Below are positions 10,788 to 20,943 of a stretch of DNA of 64,000 nt, in pieces; the first letter of the stretch is position 1; each line of letters opens with the position of its first letter. Origin of the DNA: Ctena decussata. Lineage: Eukaryota > Mollusca > Bivalvia > Lucinida > Lucinidae. The notes under the pieces are model-generated. The model was given only the letters and a program-made list of their open reading frames with translations, did no database searches and was not told the origin of the DNA. Position numbers and translations under genes: made by a program. The DNA lies in the NCBI GenBank assembly GCA_963989385.1, contig OZ022501.1, positions 1,188,001-1,252,000 of the forward strand. Direction: 5' to 3'.

Positions 10788-11012
10788 GTATGGGAACACC
10801 TCCATGTTGTTCTGTGAGTTTTACTAAGGGAAACAAGTTTTGTGTCTTCCTGTTTGCTTCCTTGACGACAAGCCCCTTTTGAAAAGAGGTCTACTCTGAA
10901 ATTGAAGAGGACGCTCCTCTAGGAGCAGACTCTTTCCTTTAAGCGTTTGACCCTATGAAGATGGGAGGCAAAATTAAATTAGCGGAGTTGTTTCCCCTGA
11001 AAGTGTATTTAT
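10788..11012. mobile_element. Foldback family 3, copy 2, overlapping a gene's 3' end
   Basis: On the minus strand it reads TACACTTTCAGGGGAAACAA, CTCCGCTAATTTTGCCTCCC, then AAAGGAAAGAGTCTGCTCC, and ends near AACATGGAGGTGTTCCC. It matches, segment by segment, copies at 24868, 30306, 35072 and 60171. It covers the last codons and the TAA of the EGF/TM gene. Confidence 0.8.
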
Positions 11013-12293
11013 GCCCCAAAATTCAGTATTGTATTTTAAAAGAAATAGCATTATCAGAGAAACTGTGATAATTATCAGTCCTGTGTCGACTCTATATCTC
11101 TTTGCGGACGAAAATCCCAGAAACTCCTCGATTTCGTCGAACAAGCCTTCTTCTTTGGGTTTATTTATGTCCGGATTATACCGGAGTAGTTTCTTGCCAC
11201 TTCTCAGTAAAGACATAGGTTCGCAGATATGTGTCTCCTTATTTTCCGTGTAGCCACGCTGACACTGACATTTGTAACCGCCAATGGTGTTCTTGCATAC
11301 TTTGTCAGATGGACAGTAATAATCACCGTCGTAGCATTCGTCGGCGTCGGCGCACATCTGAAACTGCGGTATCCACTTGTAGCCCTTTGTACTGGATGAG
11401 CACCTGCAGGTGTTATTTAATCTGTTTCGCGTCAAATCCTTAAAATTTGAGTTTGCTCCTTCCATCCATTCGCATGTGTCGTCTTTCAGTCCTTTGCAAG
11501 GGTTGCCTTCGTTGCTTTTCTCGTCACCCTCAATTTTTATCCCATGGGTTTTCTTCCCATAGCAGGGGTCTGGGCAAAACCATAATTCCGAGCACCTGAA
11601 CGGATTTTCTAAATAACTGTTTTCTCTTTCGTCTTTTATCACTTTCTTGTCCTTAATCCACGATTCCCTTTTTTCTTCCGGAATAATATCAGCGACAGTG
11701 TGCAGGTGTGAAAAACAGGTTAAGTTAGAACCATATGCCATAGCAGGCTCCTTTTGGAGAGCAAACCAGCACAGATAATATGCAGCTGTCTGTCTCACTC
11801 GAAACATATCATAAGCGTTCACAAATGGTGCATGTAAAGGCACCGACGGATTGTGTACTCTACGAATATATTTCAATGTTGCAGACTTCATTGCGTATGT
11901 TTTCACTGTTTCTATACACGACAGAACATTAGTCTCACACGCATCTTTAATGGGACCAAACATCTCCTTCAGTGGCGGATTGGGAAACTTGTAATAAAAC
12001 GTCATTTCCTCTTCGGTTCTTTCCCCGATCTGATACCTTTCGTCCACTCCATAAAACTTGTGGGCCGCAATATAGGTTCCAACAACCCAAAGATCAGCCT
12101 CTGCCGGAGTTCTGAACGTTTTTCTTAGGGTTTTATACGCATCTGGATGTAAGTTATATTCGATGTTTTCTTTCAACTTGTAGCCTACGTCCGCAATTGT
12201 TTTGACCAGATTTGCTATCGCCTGAAAGCTTTTAAAAGAATCAACACCACTTGCAACACAGATTAAGCAGATTATGACTCTCAAAACAGTCAT
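10974..12293 (-). CDS. Single-pass membrane protein with one calcium-binding EGF-like domain
   Basis: An uninterrupted reading frame of 439 residues. ATG at 12293 is preferred because it begins a signal peptide (MTVLRVIICLICVASGVDS); upstream codons lack an ATG. The ectodomain (about residues 25-320) has many Lys/Glu residues and a Cys-rich second half (FRCSELWFCPDPCYGKK, NPCKGLKDDTCEW, NNTCRCSSS). It is followed by an EGF_CA-type domain (about 325-368) with the DADECYDGDYYC entry and the GGYKCQCQRGY exit, the pattern that chelates calcium. After a charged linker comes a hydrophobic helix (GLIIITVSLIMLFLLKY) and a tail of about 18 residues. NLT and NNT are possible N-glycosylation sites. The absence of introns over 1.3 kb is unusual beside the heavily split ASNSD1 and could reflect retroposition. 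Function unknown; an adhesion or receptor role is only inferred. Confidence 0.8.
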   Translation of the reverse strand: MTVLRVIICLICVASGVDSFKSFQAIANLVKTIADVGYKLKENIEYNLHPDAYKTLRKTFRTPAEADLWVVGTYIAAHKFYGVDERYQIGERTEEEMTFYYKFPNPPLKEMFGPIKDACETNVLSCIETVKTYAMKSATLKYIRRVHNPSVPLHAPFVNAYDMFRVRQTAAYYLCWFALQKEPAMAYGSNLTCFSHLHTVADIIPEEKRESWIKDKKVIKDERENSYLENPFRCSELWFCPDPCYGKKTHGIKIEGDEKSNEGNPCKGLKDDTCEWMEGANSNFKDLTRNRLNNTCRCSSSTKGYKWIPQFQMCADADECYDGDYYCPSDKVCKNTIGGYKCQCQRGYTENKETHICEPMSLLRSGKKLLRYNPDINKPKEEGLFDEIEEFLGFSSAKRYRVDTGLIIITVSLIMLFLLKYNTEFWGINTLSGETTPLI

Positions 12294-12361
12294 GTTGTAT
12301 TCAGCAACGATCAAGGTCCTTTGCTCCTTCCTTAACGCTCAGCTGACGTTTACCAAATGTA

Positions 12362-12407
12362 TGACGTCATAAGGAGTTGCATGTGTTGCGTCATTTAATA
12401 CGTCACG
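12362..12407 (-). promoter_or_regulatory. CRE/ATF site cluster upstream of the EGF/TM gene
   Basis: A perfect palindromic TGACGTCA at 12362..12369, then TGCGTCAT at 12387..12394 and ACGTCACG at 12400..12407, all within 115 bp upstream of the start codon at 12293. Such clusters bind CREB/ATF bZIP factors. No TATA box is apparent. Confidence 0.5.
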
Positions 12408-12505
12408 GCGTTGAGCGTGACAATAACATTGACGCTATGAACACTGTAATGAAGGGAATAGATATATTCTCCATGCGCTCCATGTATGTTTTCTTAACTG
12501 TGTTC

Positions 12506-12610
12506 CCAGCAGGCACACATTGTTGAATCAACATTAAATCAACGTTGATTCAACATAATGTTGAATCAACGTTGATTCAATGTTGATTAAAGTTTTGTGC
12601 GCACCGGGTA
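12506..12610. mobile_element. GTTGAATCAACG short element, copy b
   Basis: Starts CCCAGCAGGCACACATTG, has alternating GTTGAATCAAC and GTTGATTCAA units, and ends TTTTGTGCGCACCGGG, which is roughly the inverse of the start. Confidence 0.7.
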
Positions 12611-12848
12611 GCGTCGCGTCGATAACTTCCTTTTCTGTCAGGAGAACTGTCGTTGACGCAAAAGTTATTTATTTAAAATGTTTGTAGCACCACACACCAT
12701 GCACACATCTAAAACAGATAAAACTGGGATTGTGCATGTGTGCTGGGCTTTCCCGATGCAAGATAAGTATACTAAAACTCAGTCTCACAGATTATGCCTA
12801 TACAACGAGACTATGCAGGTGTTGACTATACTTGTTTAGGTAGGGTAA

Positions 12849-12906
12849 GGTGGGGCAAAACGCCCATGTGGGGTAAAACGCCCATGCGGGGTAAAACGCC
12901 CATGCC
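12849..12906. repeat. GGGGTAAAACGCCCAT minisatellite, three units
   Basis: Three tandem copies of a 17-bp unit, with scattered related units at 13209 and 13388 (GGGGGGCAAAACGCCCACC). The open frame at 12794..13087 runs through it and is not supported as a gene. Confidence 0.7.
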
Positions 12907-13086
12907 CTTTATATCAATATCTAAATATGGTTCAGGGAGTAAAGTGTTACTGAAACAAATATGTCAGACCGTAAGACTTCTTATCAACAGACACTTCGAA
13001 CAATCGCATCTACTTGTAGCTTTTTATCATGAATTTCAATACTTTATGCAGTTTTCTGAAAATATGTTTTGCAGTTCATCTTGCTG

Positions 13087-13560
13087 AGAGAACTCAATAC
13101 TTTGTGACAGTCTGTTTGCAAGATAAAGTCTTTAGAAGCAATGTTTTACTCTGTCAGGAAGTCTTATTATGTGCATTTGTTAACAATTTATTTATAGACT
13201 AGCAAATAATGCCCATATGGAACAAAACGCCTACGCGCCGGGCAATCTCGATGTTCTATGGCAAAGCTCTACAGCAAACTGTGGGCGTACATTGCAAGGT
13301 GACATTGCATGGCACTAAATATCAATGATTGGGCCTCTGAAGCTACAAGTTACATTAGTCGCGTTGCATGATGAACGGTGTACAATAATGGGGGGCAAAA
13401 CGCCCACCTTGAGGAAACGTTTTTAAAAGTATCAAATAGAATATTTTATCTAACTGGAATATTCTTTACGGGCAAAGGAATCAGTATTGTCTAAAAGCAA
13501 ACTATCAAAACTGGAAAGAAGAAAAGAAATTGGTCTGGTAGAGTAAAGCTTGAGGCCAGT
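13087..13560. other. No gene seen
   Basis: Contains isolated AAAACGCC-type units related to the minisatellite at 12849 but no coding structure. Confidence 0.45.
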
Positions 13561-13599
13561 GAGAAAACCTCACTCAAATTTCTGAATACTCAAAATTAC

Positions 13600-14070
13600 G
13601 AAATTGGTGAAGTACATTATGTTGGGAAAAATGCAGGCTTCAATCTTATGGCAATTAAGAAAGCAGGCATTAAGGCAAGGCTAATGACAGGCATATACGT
13701 ACTTCAGTCGATTCGTGCTAAGTTCAACCAGTACAGTGTCAACCCAACGTGTATGCTGTGTGGGGATGATCCAGAGGATCAGGAACATTTTCTGCTGAAG
13801 TGTCGATCTTTGTCGGAAATCCGTGACCCGTTTATTAGAAAGATTAGTCCTCTTTCAACTGAATATCTAGGCTTTACATTACAACAAGAAATCTGCAAAG
13901 ACTCCAATTTGTTTATTGCACTTATCTTGGATTGTACAGCTGTAGATGTGAAACTGAATGAAACCCAAAGAAACGACGCCCTACATCAATTTGAGTCAGT
14001 CTCCAGAGGACTATGCTATGCTCTGCATTATAAACGAACCAGTAATTTGAATGACACTCTTCAACATTAG
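13600..14070 (+). pseudogene. LINE C-terminal zinc-binding domain fragment A
   Basis: An open frame of 140 codons (13648..14070) includes NPTCMLCGDDPEDQEHFLLK followed by C, a C-x2-C-x8-H-x4-C zinc knuckle. Two relatives in this window (18164.. and 22498..) share the same order: a [27 protein letters not shown] lead, the knuckle, a DCT(A/V) motif, and a C-terminal LCxALHxKRT-like block. The element is 5' truncated with no RT domain in front. The class resembles C-termini of molluscan non-LTR elements; the clade is not assigned. Confidence 0.65.
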
Positions 14071-14299
14071 TTTATTAACAGTCAGTAATCTTTAAGTGGT
14101 GGGGTGCTATATAAAATAAAGTATAAGATACATTCACATATGTGAAGTTATCAGACAGTGGGGGAATCTACCAACAACAACATCTGACATTAAATACTTG
14201 CAGTAGACTTTCTTCCTCATAAGCGAACATTTCAAAGAATTATCATTATATGTAGAAAGAAACACAATTTAATGTTTAAAGCATCAGAGAAAAGCTGCT

Positions 14300-14570
14300 C
14301 ATAGTCATGTAGGATGGAGAAGCTTTGTTAGTGAAAACTGGAAGATTTTAAAGTGTTTTTCAGTACTTGTAAACAAGCAGTCAAAGAAATAAATCAGTAA
14401 AAATATGTGCGCTAATAATCATATACCTCATTTATTTGGGGCATTGCGCTAATAAGATCGATTACTGTATGTTTCTGTTGTTTTTTGTGTGGGTTGGGAA
14501 GGCGGGGGTGGGGATGGGGGAGCTAAAATTTTATTTTCCATGTTGGTGGGTGGGTGGAGGGGGGGGGGGT
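14300..14570. repeat. Dispersed LINE-associated repeat, copy a, with G-rich tract
   Basis: Shares TCATGTAGGATGGAGAAGCT, AGTGAAAACTGGAAGATTTT and GGGGCATTGCGCTAAT with 15866..15995, and AAAATTTTATTTTCCATGTT plus a G-rich run with 17962..18015. The poly-G tract is at 14559..14569. Confidence 0.65.
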
Positions 14571-16200
14571 CGGACAGAGAAAACTGAGATGAGTAGGTGG
14601 GTCATAAAAAAATATGTGGATTTCCTGCGAGAAACATTTCAAAGAATTATCATACATATACTGAGGGAAATAAATTTAGCAACTTTTGACAAATCAGCGT
14701 ATAATTCTGACTTATTTAAAAAGTGGGAAATTGTATTGTTTCCGCTGTGTAAGGTATCATTTTGGGTACCAGAAACACAAAACTTAAGGTCGAAAGTTTA
14801 TTTATAGAGTAGAATCGCGTCGCATTTGTACCCAAGGGTTTAACCCAAAAAATGCCATAAATCTTTTATGCAACTCTTCTTTTTTCAGGCGCTGTTGTAT
14901 CTTCAAATCTTACACCAGAGCCGATTTGCGGCGGTGCAGACATTTGTGAACAAGGACACAGTGTTGTGTGCTGAAAGATTGTTACCATGATAAACATAAA
15001 TGTGTTTATGACGCCGTCAAAATTGGCATTCATAAAGCAATTGAGACTGAGCAAAAGTCACTGTTAACGAATTGTTCAAAAATCTTGAACCAAACTGCAA
15101 TGGCGTGGCCTCTAAATGACCAGAACACTTTCAAGCAGTTTTTGCTGTGAATTGGCGCCATTCCCGCAGATTTAACCACACCAGATTCGACAGTTACGTC
15201 ATTCTGACGTCAGTTTTTAAAACCATCAAAGATCCTCTTGACATCAGCAATATTGAACTTAAAGTTTCTCTTCTCTAAGTGCGCATAAGGGTCATTGCAT
15301 ATCCGTAGATTTTGTCAATTTCCATCATAACGTAAACTTGACGCCTCCATTCAAATCTTGACAGGTTCTGGTCGTTGCATTAAAACAAGTGAATTACCTG
15401 GGGTAATCTTTTTGCATGATAATGTTCCCCAAGTTGACAGTAATAAAGCGCAAAAAGATTCGAGTCGAAACGTCAATTGATAATGTCTAAAATGGCTGTT
15501 GAATTTTTCGACAAGTTAACGCCAAACTAACGTGCCCCATTGCCGGCAGCTTATGCGTTTATTTGCAAACCCATTTACGGTTTTCTTGTTCAAGGACCCA
15601 GTTAAAACCTTTCAAAAGCATTTTGACATTTTTCCTTGTTTGATTTTTTTGTCAGCCCGCACAAAGAGTGAATTCATTTAAAGTGACGTCAAACGTGCGT
15701 TAAGTCACCTTTTTCGTCCAAGTTTGATGTAATCGCAGTCTCCTAACTTAAACTAACTGTATGCAATCAACAACCTGGGAATACTATCCCTACAGAAAGT
15801 TTCACAACCCTTTGGAAAAATTGCTAAATTTATTTCTCTCAGTATAGAAAGAAACAGAATTTAATCTTTAAAGCATCAGAAAAAAGTTGCCTATAGTCAT
15901 GTAGGATGGAGAAGCTTTGGAAGTGAAAACTGGAAGATTTTATAATCATATGCCTCTCTGGGGCATTGCGCTAATTAGGTCGATTACGGTATGTTTAAGA
16001 TTAAGATTTATTCAGGAATTAAGATCATTTAACAAAGTAACATATACTATCTGAGAGCGATTTTTGAAATTAAAATTTAAAAATTAATCAACAAGTGAGG
16101 TATTTAAGAGCACGCTTAAATGATATTTATGTATATAACTATATGAATTTAATTTAAGAAAAATAAAATTATCACAGTGAATTTGACAAGAACTTAAGGA
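14571..16200. other. No confirmed gene; one candidate exon-like stretch
   Basis: A pyrimidine-rich stretch ending TTTTTTCAG at 14888 precedes a short open region, and a cysteine-bearing frame (14968..15150, with LKDCYHDKHKCVYDAVKIGI) follows. The frames do not join cleanly and no matching donor was found, so I do not call a gene. Copy b of the LINE-associated repeat is at 15866..15995. Confidence 0.3.
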
Positions 16201-16739
16201 GGTTTGGAATGAGCTACGTTGCTAGAAGTAAAAAACTAACACCCACACCCATTTTCACTGATTCGAAAGATTCGATCTTAATACCCATGGATAGCCCATA
16301 AAGCCTAAATGGCTTATTTCCAATGGGGTCCATTTAGGTACGAACAAGACTTTGGCACGGAAAAGTATAAAATATTGCACAGGTTAACACTGAAAGCTCT
16401 ATAAAAGGAAATTTTTTTATCACCGAAAAGTGCTCGGAAAGGAAAGACAAAACCAATGGTCATATCTGTCACACACACAAGTGGACCAAGGGAGCGAACC
16501 CGCAGGCCTTCGCATACATGACCCGTCAAGGAACTGGAACCGGAGTGTCACTTTAAGCTTCTCCACGAACCACCCCCGTATCTCGAGGAACAGTGTGTCC
16601 AGAGCATACGATGGGCCAAGTGTGTGTGCTACAGGCATGATAGCACTGTGAGTGATTAACTCGGCTGTTAGCACTGCTATCACAGACAAAAGTCTAGAAG
16701 AATGTTATATGCTCAATAATATAAGAACAGCTCTTCCTC

Positions 16740-17900
16740 AGTTGCACAACAGTACTCAATCAGATATTTCTTGAGGGCTATTTTTAAATTTCTGTGGGCT
16801 TTCCATTTTTTTCAACCACTCAGGAAGAGAATTCTAATCCTAGATGCCAGTATAAAAAAAAGTTGAGTCCTCGACGCCTTTACAATTTGGAACTAATAAG
16901 TTGTACCTACTAGACCTAGTATTATGGTGACGTATGTCTCTCAAAGGTACAAAATTTTCTTGAAGGTATGAAGGACAAAGTTGTTGAAGATCTTATGCAC
17001 ATGAGTTAATCTTAGTTGTTTTACCCTAGTTTCAACATTGTGTAAAATCAGGTTCATCAGAATATCCGAAGTGATCCTTTTTCTAGGTCCTTATTGATTA
17101 ATGAATCTGATGACTTTATTCTGAGCTATTTGCAGTTTCTTTTTCAAGCCTATGCTGAGGCCAACATACCAAGATGAACATGAATAATCAAAGTGGCACA
17201 GTATCAAAGCCGAACATAAGTATTTCCTAGTTTTTTTCTGACAGACTATTACTTTGTCTATACAAAAATTTAAGACGAGCGTTAACTTTTGAAATAATGC
17301 TGTTCACAATGATTTCACCAGATAGTAGATTATCTATGTTAAGACCAAAGTATTTTACAGAAGTTGTAGAATCAATCGTGTGGTCATTGCAGACAATATG
17401 GAAATCCTTCACTTTCCTAAGTTTCCTTTTTGATCCAAACAGTATACATTCTGTTTTTCCCAGGTGAAGAGACAGTTTGTTATCAACAAGCCATTCAGGA
17501 TTCAAGAACTTTTCCGAGTTTATTTGCAATTTGATCTGGATCTTTGTGAGAAAATAGGATTGTACTGTCGTCAGCATACAGCAAAAGTTTGCAGTCAGGG
17601 TCGATACTGACCATGTCATTCAAATAACACAAGAAGACTAATGGACCCAAAATACTCCCTTGAGGTACACCACAAGTTACATTAGCTATGTCTAAGTTTG
17701 TTTTACCCACATTAACCAGCTGACTTCTATTAGACAAATAAGATTCAAACCATTTGGTTGGCCAACACCCAAGTTTCAATTTGCTACACAAAATGCTGTG
17801 ACCAACAGTGTCAAAAGCCTTCTGAAGATCTAGAAGTATCATACCTGTGAATAAACCCCTAGCACTATTCATTTTTATATGATCTAAAAGATGAATAAGG
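16740..17900 (-). pseudogene. 5'-truncated, frameshifted non-LTR reverse transcriptase
   Basis: Read on the minus strand. From 17872 it encodes LDLQKAFDTVGHSIL, then GVPQGSILGPLVFLCYLND and the catalytic YADD box (LLLYADDSTILF). Near 17500 the frame shifts into a palm/thumb section (WLVDNKLSLHLGKTECILFG, KYFGLNIDNLLS). The C-terminal region down to 16740 is readable with stops (FVPLRDIRHHNTRSSRYNL; LPEWLKKM). This order fits CR1/Jockey-like LINEs. The endonuclease domain and the N-terminal RT motifs are absent, so it is not active. Confidence 0.8.
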
Positions 17901-17990
17901 CAAGTATCTTTCTGTTGGATAATTTTTTGGTGGGTTGAGAAAAGGGAAAAGGGCGGAGGGAGTCAAAATTTTATTTTCCATGTTGGTGGT

Positions 17991-18013
17991 GGGGGGGGGG
18001 GGGGGGGGGGGGG
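17991..18013. repeat. Poly-G tract
   Basis: A run of 23 G immediately after the ATTTTATTTTCCATGTTGG repeat that is shared with 14530. Confidence 0.9.
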
Positions 18014-18163
18014 AGGGGAGGGAACGTGATACAAACCAACTGTGGCTGTCGGGATAATTTACACTTATCTGCCTCATAGCAATATCTTGCTCCGGAGTAC
18101 CATCTGTGTACAGCACATTAGCCAGTAGAGACAAGCGACGAAAATCAGGTTCCTGTTTCTTGG

Positions 18164-18610
18164 ATGTTGGTTAGTAATAGTGTTAGGGACGTGCGTAGGG
18201 CGCAAATAAAGGTAAAGCTGCTTATTGATACATATGTTCTGCAGTCGCATCGCTCGAAGTATAAACAATATACCGTGTCTCCTACGTGTCCGCTATGTAA
18301 GAACGCGCCTGAGGATCTGATGCACTTTCTTCTTGACTGTTCCTTGTTGCATCCTGTTAGGGTGGGGTATATCTCTGGGTTAGAGAGGTTACTGGTTGGG
18401 GTAGTCCCGGAGCATGCTGACCAGTATCTAGCTGATAGTGAGATGCTATGCCGCATTATCATGGACTGCACAGTGTTGGATGCTCTTGTTGGTGAGGAGC
18501 TTCTGGACGGGTTCCAGAGTGAAATGGAGACCCTGAGTAAGAACCTATGCTTTGCGCTCCACTTGAAAAGAACCACATTATTGAATGAAAAAAAAATAGA
18601 GGCTGTATGA
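18164..18610 (+). pseudogene. LINE C-terminal zinc-binding domain fragment B
   Basis: An open frame of 148 codons with SPTCPLCKNAPEDLMHFLLD followed by C, then MDCTVLDALVGEE and LCFALHLKRTTLL. It is clearly paralogous to the fragment at 13648 and the one at 22498. It lacks upstream RT sequence on the same strand, so it is a truncated LINE end. Confidence 0.65.
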
Positions 18611-19617
18611 GGATTCCTGCCATGAGTGGGTCATGGGGATGTTTATGGAGTAGCACTGGTTTGGGTTCTGTGCGATGGAATGGGGTATGTGCTCGTGTTG
18701 TGGCCCCTGATCAGGGCATCCTCACCGAGGGTACACTGATGGGGAGCCTTATCATGGATTCTGTTAGGGAGGTGCGCTGAATACCTTACCCATGACTTGC
18801 GGATGGCTGGAATGCTGATGTTATTTATATCAGTATATAGCTGCGCTGTCTGCTTGTAAAGATGAACTTCAGTTAAATTCTTATACAAATCGATTAAGTT
18901 TAGTGCCTTGCTCTCCTCTTGGGTGGAGTCTCAGTGTTTAATGAAATTAGATGTTCTGTGGTTCAGGGGTCCAGCCTTAGGTAGGGTTTGTGATGTTCAG
19001 GAGATACGGCGGTCTGATGTTTATGGAGATACATATATTGTGGCCCCTCTTCTGGCCATTCTGTATGAGGCAGCTTTGACGAGGGGCTACGGGATATTTC
19101 GTAATTTGAATGGATTGGGGTGTCTGATTACCCCAGAATTTGCACCTGGCTGGAGTCCATATGATAGGATATTCAAACCAGTATACAAACGTTTACATGT
19201 GTTGCAATAAATAAATAATAATACTAGATTACTAATACATCAAACTTTTTTTGAGGATTTTATACGTATCTCGAGCTATAACTTCTTAGCTGTTGAGGGT
19301 TTAATGTAAATATGGTGATGGGTAACCCATTATGGCTGGGACTTTGTAGTGCATATGGATCACAGTTGTCAAGGGGGACTATAGAGTGAGGGCCTACATG
19401 GTGCTGCGATCATCGTTGGAAAGGATTTTCTTCTCTTCTCTTTTTTCATCCTGCGGTGCTGGACTCATCTCTTGTGGTACAGATTTGTGCTTCTGCCTAT
19501 GCTACTCATAACAGTATAACATTCAATACTACACATATTCAATTATTCTGGTGGATGGAGCGACTATACTTATGAAGGCTGATTTTTTTGTGATAAAATG
19601 CCGCGTGAATGCTGTCA
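18611..19617. other. No gene seen; probably LINE 3' sequence
   Basis: GT-rich sequence following LINE fragment B. Two stretches repeat TTGTGGCCCCT (18699 and 19040). The frame at 18908..19210 shows no known domain. Confidence 0.4.
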
Positions 19618-19655
19618 GAATCAGAATTGTTTACTCAGAATCAGAATTGTTTACT
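19618..19655. repeat. Tandem duplication of CAGAATCAGAATTGTTTACT
   Basis: Two near-perfect 20-bp copies that run into the left flanking repeat of the LINE insertion. Confidence 0.8.
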
Positions 19656-20614
19656 GGTGATACGTCCAAGGACAATCATTCACCAGGACCTGTGAATCAG
19701 GGAAGCTAGTCCATAGCCCTTATAAGAGAAGTAAACTTAGTAACTGAATCCTCTGCACCCTCAGCAGCAGAAATAAGTGAATCTTCCAGGGAATTCCAAT
19801 CTCTAATAGTCTGGGGGAAGAAACTGGAATTGTAAATGTCAGTCCCAGCCAATGGGCTTTGAAATGCCAGGGAATGATGATTCCTGGTACGCCTACTTGG
19901 GGGAACAAGGTCATTTATGAGTATACTGGCTGCACCCCTCAGACCTTTGTACAGCATTATGAGTCTACTATCTTTCCTTCTCTTTTTTAGGGATTCCCAC
20001 TTAAGTTTCTCCAGAATGCCAGTCAAACTCCCAGTTTCATATGTGTAATTTCCCGTTACAAATCTAGCTGCCCTTTTCTGCACCTTCTCAAGTTCATCTT
20101 GAAGAAGTATACTCTGAGGGTCCCAAACTGAACTGCCATACTCCAGGACTGGACGCACCAGTCCCTTGTATGCTGATTCTTTAACATCTTGTGGACATGC
20201 TGCCAAGTTACGTCTGAGGAAGCCGAGGGTCCTATTAGCCTTTGTGCAAATATTGCTGACATGAGTGTTCCATTTCAAATCATTGGTAATGGTTATGCCG
20301 AGATACTTGATAGTTTCTACATTATTGAGGACCGTTCCCTCTAAGGTGTAGGAAGCATTGATCTTCTTGATCCGTTTCCTTGTAATTTGCATTATGTTGC
20401 ATTTGATAGGTTGAAATCTCATGCCCCAACTCCTTGCCCAACAACCTAAACGATCTATATCCTCCCGAAGTTTCACCGTGTCTTCAATATCTCTGATTAC
20501 ACGATAGCAAACACAGTCGTCAGCAAAAAGTCTTAATTCCGAGTCAATATTTTGACTGGTGATACGTCCAAAGACAATCATTCACCAGGACCTGTGAATC
20601 AGGGAAGCTAGTCC
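19653..20614 (-). mobile_element. Truncated LINE insertion with 60-bp flanking direct repeats
   Basis: The 60-bp segment ACTGGTGATACGTCCAA...AGGGAAGCTAGTCC occurs at 19653..19712 and again at 20555..20614 with a single difference. Between them lies a minus-strand RT fragment of 5'-truncated type. The flanking pair looks like a target-site duplication of unusual length. The element ends 272 bp before the ASNSD1 start codon. Confidence 0.7.
19706..20581 (-). CDS. Reverse transcriptase C-terminal half (open, 5'-truncated LINE)
   Basis: A stop-free frame of 291 codons. It enters at the catalytic box (LRLFADDCVCYRVI, a variant of YADD) and continues through the palm (KYLGITITNDLKWNTHVSNI), the thumb (VRPVLEYGSSVWDP; LEKVQKRAARFV) and the C-terminal RRTRNHHSLAFQ / TIRDWNSLED blocks typical of Jockey/CR1/Rex-like non-LTR elements. 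The first eleven codons come from the flanking direct repeat, and the stop codon lies in the other repeat copy. The missing fingers and endonuclease make it inactive, but the lack of stops suggests a recent insertion. Confidence 0.85.
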   Translation of the reverse strand: MIVFGRITSQNIDSELRLFADDCVCYRVIRDIEDTVKLREDIDRLGCWARSWGMRFQPIKCNIMQITRKRIKKINASYTLEGTVLNNVETIKYLGITITNDLKWNTHVSNICTKANRTLGFLRRNLAACPQDVKESAYKGLVRPVLEYGSSVWDPQSILLQDELEKVQKRAARFVTGNYTYETGSLTGILEKLKWESLKKRRKDSRLIMLYKGLRGAASILINDLVPPSRRTRNHHSLAFQSPLAGTDIYNSSFFPQTIRDWNSLEDSLISAAEGAEDSVTKFTSLIRAMD

Positions 20615-20886
20615 CTAGCTGTCCGGTGTATTTCAACTGCCCTTCGAGTCTTAAAGACATTCAGTGGTAGTTACAGACTGGTGCATGTTGCCTCGTACTG
20701 TAAAAGTTTTTAGTCAGCTCTTCACTCCAGAAGAATACGTATAACTACGGTGACCCTAACAAGGGTGGAACTCCGTAGTACAAGTTACAAGGGCCTGCAC
20801 ATGCTCCTATGCGAAAATTCGTATAGTTATGCACGACAAATACGCGAATAGAACCATCAGTGGCTAAAAAGTGTTGTGAAAGGAAG

Positions 20887-20943
20887 ATGTGTGGAATCTG
20901 TTGCATATTTCAAGAGAACATCAGTGGTCTGGTATTAAATCAG
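20887..20943 (+). CDS. ASNSD1: ASNSD1 exon 1 (start)
   Basis: Encodes [19 protein letters not shown], ending in phase 0 at the donor GTATCT. The MCGI start is the hallmark that fixes the initiation codon, since Cys-2 must become N-terminal. Confidence 0.9.

Noticed and set aside
12294..12314. Seven extra N-terminal codons for the EGF/TM protein
   Set aside because: The extension starts at TTG, not ATG, and would push the signal peptide inward.
14889..15150. Possible cysteine-bearing exon after a TTTTTTCAG acceptor
   Set aside because: The open segments are in different frames, there is no donor or neighbour exon, and no known family matches.
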